Source: Pseudomonadales bacterium (lineage in GTDB: Bacteria > Pseudomonadota > Gammaproteobacteria > Pseudomonadales > DC-out160). From it: a stretch of 6,102 nt of DNA. A program made the translations under genes and the position numbers. The DNA lies in contig JAESQG010000315.1 in assembly GCA_016765265.1 (NCBI GenBank), positions 4,720 through 10,821 on the forward strand, in the 5' to 3' direction. Below are positions 1-6,041 of this stretch, piece by piece (the stretch's first letter is position 1; every line of letters begins with the position of its first letter). The notes beneath the pieces were generated by a model, which did not search any database, was not told the DNA's origin, and worked only from the letters and a program-made list of their open reading frames with translations.

Positions 1-198
1 TTTTTGTCATTTATTGGTTTTGGTGTGGTGCCGCCTAACCCTTCTTGGGGCTCCATGTGCAATGACGGCTTAAAAAATATGATGGCGACTCCTCATGAAT
101 TGGTCTTTCCTGCTTCCGTCATTAGTATTGCGGTATTGTGTTTTAATTTACTAGGTGATGGGTTAAGAGAGGCGATGGATGTTAAGTCCAAGGCTTAG
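1..198 (+). CDS. oppC: Peptide ABC transporter permease, OppC/DppC type (C-terminal fragment)
   Basis: This is the last 65 codons of an inner-membrane permease; the gene enters from the left edge and ends at TAG 196-198. The visible part opens with FLSFIGFGVVPPNPSWGSM, the conserved cytoplasmic loop of OppC/DppC permeases just after the EAA region that contacts the ATPases. It is followed by the last membrane segment (about residues 34-52 of the fragment) and the family-typical ending FNLLGDGLREAMD. The role is to form, with an OppB/DppB partner, the channel through which peptides cross the inner membrane. The ATPase genes follow directly, in the same reading frame after the stop, which fits one operon. 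The NDG and FPA residues around the last segment look slightly closer to OppC than to DppC, but the substrate (di- or oligopeptide, or another small ligand) cannot be decided from this fragment. Family is certain; the exact subunit name is by analogy. Confidence 0.93.
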   Translation, partial: FLSFIGFGVVPPNPSWGSMCNDGLKNMMATPHELVFPASVISIAVLCFNLLGDGLREAMDVKSKA

Positions 199-228
199 AT
201 TACGTTAAATTGGCAAGAGCGAAATAAT

Positions 229-1281
229 TTGAACAGTGATAGGTCGAAACAACCACTATTAGAAGTAAATGACTTGTATGTTGATTTCCCCGTTTTAAAT
301 GGAATGGTGCATGCCGTACAGGGAGTTACCTTGAAGGTGGAAGCGGGTAAAACGCTGGCGGTAGTGGGTGAGTCAGGTTGCGGAAAATCAGTCACCGCTC
401 AAGCCATAATGGGATTAATACCTGTAGTGGGGGGGGTGATAAGAAAAGGATCTATTGCTTACAATGGTCAGTCTAATATTGCCCCATTTAGTGTTGATCA
501 GTATGCGCAATATAAGCAGCGAATTGGGGCGGGCGACAAGGTGTCGATGATATTTCAAGACCCCATGAATAGCTTAAACCCAACGCTCACTATTGGAGAA
601 CAAATTTCTGAGCCATTAGTAGTACATAAGGGGTTGTCGAAAAAGGAGGGGCAAAAAAAAGCCATCGAGTTATTAGATAGAGTTCGAATACCTGACGCTA
701 AACTCAGGGTAAGACAATATCCCTTTGAGTTTTCCGGCGGTATGCTGCAACGAGCGATGATCGCCATGAGTCTTGCTTGTGAGCCCGAATTGTTAATCGC
801 TGATGAGCCCACCACGGCATTGGATACGACAGTACAGGATCAAATTCTATCGCTGCTCAGTGAGCTTCAGCAAGAGACAGCAATGGCTATGATAATTATT
901 ACCCATGATTTGGGTGTTGTCGCCAGAATGGCTGACCATGTTGCTGTCATGTATGCGGGCAGGGTCGTAGAAAGTGGACCTAGCGCATCTTTATTTTCTA
1001 ACCCCAGCCATCCTTATATGCAGGGCCTTTGGCAGGCAATGCCCCACCTAGATAGGCGCCAAGCCCTTAAACCTATTCCCGGTACACCGCCGGACTTGTC
1101 TCGATTATATCGCTCTTGTACCTTCGCACCTCGGTGTGCCTATAGGATGAAAGTATGTATGGAGCAAAGGCCACCCGAGTTTCCCGTTAACGATGATCAA
1201 GTATCCTCCTGTTGGTTACATCATGATGACGCGCCAGCCAACCCGCTACAGATGATGACAGCAGGTGAGGATAACAGATGA
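229..1281 (+). CDS. oppD: Peptide ABC transporter ATP-binding protein, OppD/DppD type
   Basis: A 350-residue ATPase of normal family length that binds and hydrolyses ATP on the cytoplasmic face to drive peptide import. All motifs are present: Walker A GESGCGKS (47-54), Q-loop Q110 in IFQDP, signature FSGGM (168-172), Walker B LLIADEP with catalytic E193, D-loop ALD (197-199) and switch H226. The oligo_HPY region follows (HPY at 261-263; IPGTPPDL at 283-290). The C-terminus carries C297, C303, C310 and C328, matching the cysteine cluster of this family; a [4Fe-4S] cluster is reported for some DppD proteins. The TTG at 229 is the first usual start after the permease stop in this frame and lies just before the conserved LLEV strand; the next Met (304) would remove that strand. 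The Shine-Dalgarno (AAGAG, 215-219) is weak, so coupling to the permease is plausible. It overlaps the next ATPase gene. 'OppD' marks the subunit type; the substrate is inferred, not shown. Confidence 0.95.
   Translation: MNSDRSKQPLLEVNDLYVDFPVLNGMVHAVQGVTLKVEAGKTLAVVGESGCGKSVTAQAIMGLIPVVGGVIRKGSIAYNGQSNIAPFSVDQYAQYKQRIGAGDKVSMIFQDPMNSLNPTLTIGEQISEPLVVHKGLSKKEGQKKAIELLDRVRIPDAKLRVRQYPFEFSGGMLQRAMIAMSLACEPELLIADEPTTALDTTVQDQILSLLSELQQETAMAMIIITHDLGVVARMADHVAVMYAGRVVESGPSASLFSNPSHPYMQGLWQAMPHLDRRQALKPIPGTPPDLSRLYRSCTFAPRCAYRMKVCMEQRPPEFPVNDDQVSSCWLHHDDAPANPLQMMTAGEDNR
1264..1281 (+). promoter_or_regulatory. Ribosome binding site and ATGA stop/start overlap coupling the two ATPase genes
   Basis: GGTGAGG (1264-1270) lies seven bases before ATG 1278, inside the end of the upstream gene. 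The TGA stop of that gene (1279-1281) shares bases with the new start. Seen directly; coupled translation giving matched amounts of the two ATPases is the usual inference. Confidence 0.8.
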
Positions 1282-2267
1282 ATGAGAGACAAGTATTGCT
1301 TGAGGTGAACAATCTCTCTAAACGGTTTTATTTGAAACAAGGGAAAGTGCTTGATGCGGTTGATGATGTTTCACTAATAATCCATAAAAATGAAACATTA
1401 GGATTGGTGGGTGAAAGCGGCTCTGGAAAATCTACCTTAGGACAGCTTATTATGGGCTTGCTTGAGAGATCTGCTGGCGAGATTAGCTTTGAGGGAAGGG
1501 CTTTGTCTTCTAAACGGTCCCACAAAGCGCTAGCTCAACAAGCTAACCAAATGCAGATGATTTTTCAAAATCCGTTTTCTAGTTTTAATCCGCGCATGAC
1601 CGTCAGCGATATATTAAGGGAACCATTAGTTTTGCGGGGCGCTAATAAACAGCATAATGCGAGTGAAGGAGATGCCCACGAACAGCTAGTGTTGGATTGG
1701 GTGGGGAAAGTGGGACTTTTAGCTGATCACTTAAATCGTTACCCCCATGAGTTTTCGGGAGGACAACGACAACGTATCGCCATCGCCAGGGCACTTATTA
1801 ATGAGCCGTGTTTCGTGGTTTGTGATGAGCCGGTCTCGGCGTTAGATCTCTCCATCCAAGCGCAAATTATTAATATGCTCATTGATCTGAAGCGCAGTAT
1901 GGGGTTAAGTCTTCTCTTTATCGCGCATGATCTTACTATGGTTCGATACATTTCGGATCGTATTGCAGTGATGTATAAGGGGCGTATCGTAGAGCTGGGT
2001 TTATCTCATGATGTCTATAGTAACCCCAAGCACCCTTATACTCACAGCTTAATAGACGCTGATCTCGCCGCGGATTCTAAACGTAGAGGGAGCGGGGGAT
2101 CTTCTCTGGTAAATGGGTCTGAAATTACGGAAGTCGATAGCGAAAAGGGTTGTTCGTATGTGGCACATTGCGCTAAATCGACCGATCGGTGTCGTGTAGA
2201 AAAGCCTGTTTTGACCTCCGATGTAGATAACTCTGATCGGCTTATTGCCTGCCATCTTTATACATAA
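1278..2267 (+). CDS. oppF: Peptide ABC transporter ATP-binding protein, OppF/DppF type
   Basis: A 329-residue partner ATPase that would form the asymmetric nucleotide-binding dimer with the preceding OppD-like protein. Motifs are Walker A GESGSGKS (45-52), Q-loop Q97 in IFQNP, signature FSGGQRQR (159-166), Walker B with D183 and catalytic E184 in CDEPVSALD, and switch H217 in FIAHDL. CDEPVSALD and the GGQ signature are the usual marks of the F subunit, against ADEPTTALD and GGM in the D subunit. HPY (252-254) marks the oligo_HPY region. The usual segment after it (a GE-PSP-PP-GC-F-RCP pattern) is strongly diverged into a Gly/Ser-rich stretch (about 268-280), yet four cysteines remain (C292, C298, C305, C325) with the first three spaced as in its partner. 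The ATG overlaps the upstream TGA (ATGA, 1278-1281), a sign of translational coupling, and GGTGAGG at 1264-1270 is a good ribosome site. It is the last gene of the visible operon. Confidence 0.95.
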   Translation: MNERQVLLEVNNLSKRFYLKQGKVLDAVDDVSLIIHKNETLGLVGESGSGKSTLGQLIMGLLERSAGEISFEGRALSSKRSHKALAQQANQMQMIFQNPFSSFNPRMTVSDILREPLVLRGANKQHNASEGDAHEQLVLDWVGKVGLLADHLNRYPHEFSGGQRQRIAIARALINEPCFVVCDEPVSALDLSIQAQIINMLIDLKRSMGLSLLFIAHDLTMVRYISDRIAVMYKGRIVELGLSHDVYSNPKHPYTHSLIDADLAADSKRRGSGGSSLVNGSEITEVDSEKGCSYVAHCAKSTDRCRVEKPVLTSDVDNSDRLIACHLYT

Positions 2268-2335
2268 GATATGAGAGATTTTAAGAAAACCTTATAAAAA
2301 CCGTTAGTTAGTGGAAACCTAAAAGAACCGATTAT

Positions 2336-2388
2336 TTTGTATAAAACCTTTGGTTATAAGACTGCTTTGTATGAAATCCTTTGGATAT
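2336..2388 (+). repeat. Degenerate direct repeat, two copies of about 22 bases
   Basis: The segment 2336-2357 recurs at 2366-2388. Both begin TTTGTAT, pass through AAACC or AAATCC, and end CTTTGG plus TTAT or ATAT; the copies differ by a few substitutions and one extra base. The period is about 30 bases. Looser pieces of the same theme (AAAACC, AAACCT) appear just upstream at 2286-2320. This could be repeated binding sites, a decayed tandem duplication, or chance in AT-rich DNA. Confidence 0.4.
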
Positions 2389-2587
2389 TTTTGGGTTAAT
2401 ATGGACTTCAATGGTTTTGTAACGTTAGTTTTCATGTTGTGCTATTTTTGCCAACAGCATGTTCATGTTCAGTACCAAGACGGTGGCAGAAACTAGAGTG
2501 TGAATACGAAAACTATGTTCTCTTAACGCTCCAGTTACATTTCGTAATCTTATTTTACCTAATCATTTCGATTCACCAGCGTGTGTC

Positions 2588-2623
2588 AAAAAAACGAGAT
2601 ATGCCATTTCGGTATTTCTTTTT
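2588..2623. terminator. Terminator-like hairpin with flanking A-run and T-run
   Basis: Arms AGATATGCC (2597-2605) and GGTATTTCT (2611-2619) pair over nine positions with one T-T mismatch and one G-U pair, around loop ATTTC. Seven A (2588-2594) stand before the left arm and TTTTT (2619-2623) closes the right side, so it could terminate in either direction. It lies over 300 bases beyond the oppF-like stop and about 90 before the DUF1631 start. It is therefore either the distal terminator of the transporter operon or a leader element of the next gene. The stem is short of G and C, so strength is uncertain. Confidence 0.42.
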
Positions 2624-2712
2624 GGATTCACAAACATGATACAGTGGTCCCTATGTAAAGTAGTGACGCGTATTCCAAATATTAATTACAAGAACTAAAT
2701 GAGTGAAATCAC

Positions 2713-5184
2713 ATGCAGGTAAGTAGCACTGGTCAGGTCGGTAACGGCTATCAGTTGGTTGATGACTCGCATCAAATTGTTTTTGAGGATATCAATCGTA
2801 AACTGGCGGATAAATTTGAGATGTCTGTGGTTTCGGCTGTCGAAGTGATTCGTGATTTTGCGAATACAGTAGAGAGCTACGTGGATATTAACGCCTATAA
2901 TAATGCAATTAAGGAAGTGAAGAAAAACGAGGGAAGACTTGGGCGTTTCTCTGCGAAGTCTCTCCTGAATGCCGAGAAGTATTCTGTTCATTCCACTCTA
3001 GAAATAAAAGATAAAGCGTTAAATTTTTGCACAGACGATCTTAGTCTTGTTACCGACGAAGAACTCAAGTATCAACTTAAACTCGAGGAAGGGTTTGGTG
3101 AAATCGGTGCCTCTTTTGAACGCTTGCTTATTGACGGTGGTTGGGCGGCTTATCCTGAGTTATTTAAAACGGATCTTGCTAAAAGCATAGATGGATTGAG
3201 GCCAGGTTGTCTTGCTTTGGTTATGCAAGAGACGTTTTCCGAAATTATAGAGTCTACGCAAGTAGTAAGAATGCTTTATCGTTTCGTGGGGTGTAATTTT
3301 TTCGAGTCTGCTGTTGATGTGTACGAAGTTTTACTGCCGGTACTGCGTGATGTCAGCAAAAACTATGCGATGCCGCAGCCATCGACCATAGACAACAGTT
3401 TGCTAGAAAATGATTCTGCTGAGTCCTTAGAGGCATTCTTTTCTGGGGAAAGAGGGAGCGATGAAAAAAAGAGTACAACTGTTGATGTTACGGGTCTAAT
3501 TAATAATTGGGATGTTCCTTGTCGTATCGACGGAGAAGACCAGGGAAGCATATCTGATATCGACCTCGATCAGTTAACTCCGGATACAACCATACAGACT
3601 TTGGAAAAAAATGATGTAGCCAAGTTGCTTGATAAGTTGGCTTTTACTAAAAAGTTGGCGGGTGAAGATGTAGACAGCCCTGAATCGGTTAGAGGAGAGA
3701 TTAAAGAAGCGCTAGCCCAGCTTTCGGGCGAAGGGATGCTCACGGTGATAGACCGAGTGAGTGAAAATATTGTGAATTTAGTCTCCCATTTATTCGATGA
3801 CATTGTTCATGCAGATAATCTAATTTCAGAAGTTTCGTTACAAATATCGCGGGCGCAGCTTCCAGTAATGAGACTGGCGTTGTCGGATACAAAGTTATTT
3901 CAAACTGCCGATCACCCTGTAAGGCAGTATATCAATCGCTTAGGTGAGCTAGGTCTGAAAATAACAGATCCTGAAGAAAGGGGTTTTGATAAAATCAAGG
4001 AATCTGTAGATGAACTGTTAGAGAGCTTTGATTCCAATAATAATATATACGGTGAACTGCTTAGTGGCCTCGATACTTTTATAAATACGTCTAACTATTC
4101 CTCATTAGTGGTTGATGACGGTTTATCTAGCGAAGATTTTCAGGTGGAGAATCAAAACCGAGCTGCCCTAGACTTTTTAACAAAACAGCACGCAATGCTA
4201 GAGAATGAGCTCGTTTTTCATAAGTTTTTAAAAGTAGTCTGGGGAGCCGTTTTATCTCGAATATCAATGAGTATAGGTGTTGATTCCAATGCTTGGAATG
4301 AGGCCACTGGCCTCTATACCGTGATCATTCAAAGCACTCAGATGGAAAGTGGCATAGAGGGTAAGCGCCAGATATTAAGAAAATTGCCGAAAATAATGAT
4401 AGGCGTGCGGAAAACCTTTGATGATTACCAATTAAATGATGATGTCAGGAACTCGCTGCTGGATCAAATGATGTTTATTCATCTTAATATTATTCGCGGA
4501 ATCGACGGGAAAAATATTGTTGATGAGGCAAATACGGCTAACTCCTTAACCACGGCAATGGCGCAAGATTCCATTGCTAGCACAGATAGTCAGAATATTA
4601 ATAACATAAATAAAAATACAACGACTAGTCCAAATGCAGTGGAAGATCAGGTTGCTCCCATTAGCGATCTGAGCAATGCCTACAAGCACTGCCTTTCAAC
4701 CACTAAAGAGATCGATTTTGGTGAATCGGTTGATATCGATGTGCTGGTTGATCGTTGGGAAGAGGGGGATAAGCCAGATGACCGTGCTGTTTTCCGGGTT
4801 GATGATAAAGTTACCCCTGTTGAATTTAAACAAAGCTCCAATAGGCGTGTTGGATTGAAGGAGGACAACAAGGTAATCGTGGCTAGAGAAGATAAGGCTA
4901 ATCTGATACGAGAAACATTTTTGCAGGTTGGTCGAATGGTCGTAGGTTCCTTAATAGAATGTGAAGAAGAGGGTGTAAGTGTTCGTTATCAGCTTACGCA
5001 CAAGTCCACTATTTTTGGTAAGTATACATTTAATGATTTTAAACGACGAAAAACATGGCTCCTAACGAAGCCAGAGTTAGTGATGGAGTTAGCAAGAGGG
5101 CGAGCAAAAGCGATTTCTGCTCCCAAGCTTTTTGATGACACGTTGGAAAGTGTGGTAACCCAATTGCAGGCCCAAAGAATGTAA
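2713..5184 (+). CDS. DUF1631 family protein of unknown function
   Basis: An 823-residue predicted cytoplasmic protein without signal peptide or membrane segment. I assign it to DUF1631 from characteristic stretches: ISRAQLPVMRLALSDTKLF then DHPVRQYINRLGELGL (378-415), the pattern of a D/E-rich helix then YGELLSGLDTF (446-457), a helical WGAVLSRISMSIGV block (510-523), LRKLPKIMIGVRKTF (555-569), and a C-terminal segment (about 735-815) ending in WLLTKPELVMELARGRAKAI and LFDDTLESV. The N-terminal 220 residues look helical. Residues 225-300 are acidic and probably flexible. Residues 615-650 form a Ser/Thr/Asn-rich linker before a beta-rich C-terminal domain, possibly PilZ-like in fold, although I see no RxxxR or DxSxxG c-di-GMP signature. 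No biochemical function is known to me for the family. ATG 2713 has only a modest ribosome site (GAGTGA, 2701-2706). The gene stands alone, with the next gene convergent. Confidence 0.85.
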   Translation: MQVSSTGQVGNGYQLVDDSHQIVFEDINRKLADKFEMSVVSAVEVIRDFANTVESYVDINAYNNAIKEVKKNEGRLGRFSAKSLLNAEKYSVHSTLEIKDKALNFCTDDLSLVTDEELKYQLKLEEGFGEIGASFERLLIDGGWAAYPELFKTDLAKSIDGLRPGCLALVMQETFSEIIESTQVVRMLYRFVGCNFFESAVDVYEVLLPVLRDVSKNYAMPQPSTIDNSLLENDSAESLEAFFSGERGSDEKKSTTVDVTGLINNWDVPCRIDGEDQGSISDIDLDQLTPDTTIQTLEKNDVAKLLDKLAFTKKLAGEDVDSPESVRGEIKEALAQLSGEGMLTVIDRVSENIVNLVSHLFDDIVHADNLISEVSLQISRAQLPVMRLALSDTKLFQTADHPVRQYINRLGELGLKITDPEERGFDKIKESVDELLESFDSNNNIYGELLSGLDTFINTSNYSSLVVDDGLSSEDFQVENQNRAALDFLTKQHAMLENELVFHKFLKVVWGAVLSRISMSIGVDSNAWNEATGLYTVIIQSTQMESGIEGKRQILRKLPKIMIGVRKTFDDYQLNDDVRNSLLDQMMFIHLNIIRGIDGKNIVDEANTANSLTTAMAQDSIASTDSQNINNINKNTTTSPNAVEDQVAPISDLSNAYKHCLSTTKEIDFGESVDIDVLVDRWEEGDKPDDRAVFRVDDKVTPVEFKQSSNRRVGLKEDNKVIVAREDKANLIRETFLQVGRMVVGSLIECEEEGVSVRYQLTHKSTIFGKYTFNDFKRRKTWLLTKPELVMELARGRAKAISAPKLFDDTLESVVTQLQAQRM

Positions 5185-5263
5185 AGTAACTCAATGCCTA
5201 AAAGGTATCCAGATTTTAGATTATGATAACAGAGTAGTTACACCCTCATGCAATGTTGTGTAT

Positions 5264-5305
5264 AAATGACACAGCCTTGTTGGAATCAACCAGTCTGCGT
5301 CATTT
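5264..5305. terminator. Long imperfect hairpin between convergent genes, probable bidirectional terminator
   Basis: Arms AAATGACACAG (5264-5274) and CTGCGTCATTT (5295-5305) pair at 10 of 11 positions. The one A-C mismatch on the plus transcript becomes a G-U pair on the minus transcript. The inner part continues with a C-T mismatch, two pairs (CT/AG), a T-C mismatch, and GTTG/CAAC closing on loop GAAT, all exactly symmetric about 5284.5. The plus-strand right side ends in TTTT and the minus-strand copy in ATTTA, so U-tracts are short. Its place between the DUF1631 stop (5184) and the stop of the minus-strand gene (5325) supports shared termination. Confidence 0.65.
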
Positions 5306-5324
5306 TAGAGACTAATTTTCAGAT

Positions 5325-5750
5325 TTAGACTTCAGCAACATTGAGCCAAGTGTCATGCTTATTACAAACGCTCAAAACGTGAATTCGCCCACTGTATTCA
5401 CCAAGGGAAAACTGGGAAACTGGTGATTTATCTTTCGTCGGGTCAAACATTTTTTCGTTAATGAACTCAAATTTATCATTGAGGACAATGTGTTTCGTTA
5501 TGTAATGTTCATACCCGCTCATGCCATGAGAAGTCACCACTTCAATCTGAGTGCCCGAGGTTCCTTTTGAAACTGAAATATTAGGAAGATGTCCTCCCAC
5601 CTTTTTACTCCACCTACCCGGCGCATCTTTAGTGTAATAGAGTCCACCGGCCATGGCCATGCTAGGAGTTGATGCCAAAACCGTTTTGGGTACTATAATT
5701 GAAGTTACAGCGCCTAATGCCGATAAACGAATAAAACCTCTGCGTTCCAT
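5325..5750 (-). CDS. Tat-exported superoxide reductase-like protein (desulfoferrodoxin/neelaredoxin family)
   Basis: A 141-residue protein. It begins with a twin-arginine signal (MERRGFIRLSALGAV, then a hydrophobic run to about residue 26; cleavage likely after VLA 26 or AMA 34), so it should be folded in the cytoplasm and exported to the periplasm. The mature part is a single superoxide reductase domain. Putative iron ligands are H54 (GGHLP), H75 and H82 (SHGMSGYEHYI), and C129 and H132 (CNKHDTW), the four-His one-Cys site that reduces superoxide to peroxide. There is no N-terminal CxxC rubredoxin-type domain, so it is a one-iron, neelaredoxin-like form. Odd points: the Glu-Lys before the first His is Gly-Gly, HP is HG, and the H75-H82 spacing is seven rather than six. 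ATG 5750 is preferred because it puts RR at residues 3-4 and has AAGAGA upstream; a GTG at 5807 would add 19 residues. Activity is inferred; it might be a non-enzymatic relative. Confidence 0.82.
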   Translation of the reverse strand: MERRGFIRLSALGAVTSIIVPKTVLASTPSMAMAGGLYYTKDAPGRWSKKVGGHLPNISVSKGTSGTQIEVVTSHGMSGYEHYITKHIVLNDKFEFINEKMFDPTKDKSPVSQFSLGEYSGRIHVLSVCNKHDTWLNVAEV

Positions 5751-5826
5751 AATGAGTCTCTTGAATGATTTATGTGCATCCCTTTGTTGGCGGTGGAGAT
5801 GTGACACCGTATTATTTCACTTGAGC

Positions 5827-5855
5827 AGTATAGCTATGTTAGTGATTTATGGTAA
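5827..5855 (-). promoter_or_regulatory. Sigma70-type promoter of the superoxide reductase-like gene
   Basis: Read on the minus strand, TTACCA (5855-5850, four of six to TTGACA) and TATACT (5832-5827, five of six to TATAAT) are separated by exactly 17 bases. Transcription would start near 5820, leaving a leader of about 70 bases before ATG 5750 and placing the alternative GTG (5807) close to the transcript start. This supports a single-gene unit. I see no recognisable SoxR, OxyR or Fur site. Confidence 0.55.
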
Positions 5856-5880
5856 GTGAGGAGGTGCTGATATTGGAGGG

Positions 5881-5930
5881 ACTAAACTGGTTTTACGGTA
5901 GTCTGTGACAGCTTTAGTTGAGTTAACTCA
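5881..5930. promoter_or_regulatory. Hairpin plus perfect 12-base palindrome in intergenic DNA
   Basis: ACTAAACTG (5881-5889) pairs with CAGCTTTAGT (5909-5918) through nine pairs with one bulged C. Immediately after it stands TGAGTTAACTCA (5919-5930), a perfect palindrome. They lie upstream of the minus-strand promoter at 5827-5855 and before the probable gene start at 6042, between divergent genes. A dimeric repressor or activator site is possible; no family can be named from the sequence. Confidence 0.35.
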
Positions 5931-6041
5931 CTGTTGGGTAGTCGCTTTATCTAGGCCTTCTAGGATTGACTTATTTTCTATACAAGAGTAAACAGTAAAA
6001 ATATTGTGAGGTCATCTAAATATCTTAATAAACAAAGGTCT

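Larger units (their letters stand above)
2268..2712. other. 445-base intergenic region without a convincing gene
   Basis: This gap separates the transporter operon from the DUF1631 gene. It is AT-rich and contains two similar segments about 30 bases apart (2336-2357 and 2366-2388), a modest hairpin (arms CATGTTGT 2433-2440 and ACAGCATG 2454-2461, one G-U pair, no T-run), and a terminator-like hairpin at 2588-2623. A 66-codon GTG-start frame at 2439-2639 has no recognisable domain or good ribosome site, and I do not call it a gene. I found no -35/-10 pair of good quality for the downstream gene, although one must exist if the hairpin terminates transcription. Confidence 0.6.

Noticed and set aside
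2439..2639. 66-codon plus-strand open frame with a hydrophobic stretch in the intergenic gap
   Set aside because: It has a GTG start without a convincing ribosome site, unusual composition, no recognisable domain, and it overlaps the hairpin at 2588-2623.
2624..2712. Possible promoter for the DUF1631 gene (TATTAA at 2680-2685, TATGTA at 2652-2657)
   Set aside because: No acceptable -35 element at 16-18 bases was found for either candidate.
2695..2991. 98-codon minus-strand open frame over the start of the DUF1631 gene
   Set aside because: It is a shadow of a clear coding region on the other strand, with no family resemblance.
5751..5807. Longer version of the superoxide reductase-like protein from a GTG at 5807
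   Set aside because: It would place 19 polar residues before the twin-arginine motif. ATG 5750 has a better ribosome site and gives a normal Tat signal.
5653..5859. 68-codon plus-strand open frame opposite the signal-peptide region
   Set aside because: It is antisense to a recognised gene and its promoter, and its translation shows no domain.
5966..5994. TTGACT followed by TAAACA at 17 bases as a promoter for the frame at 6042
   Set aside because: The -10 matches only three of six positions, and the better TATACA (5979-5984) is only seven bases from TTGACT; too weak to annotate.
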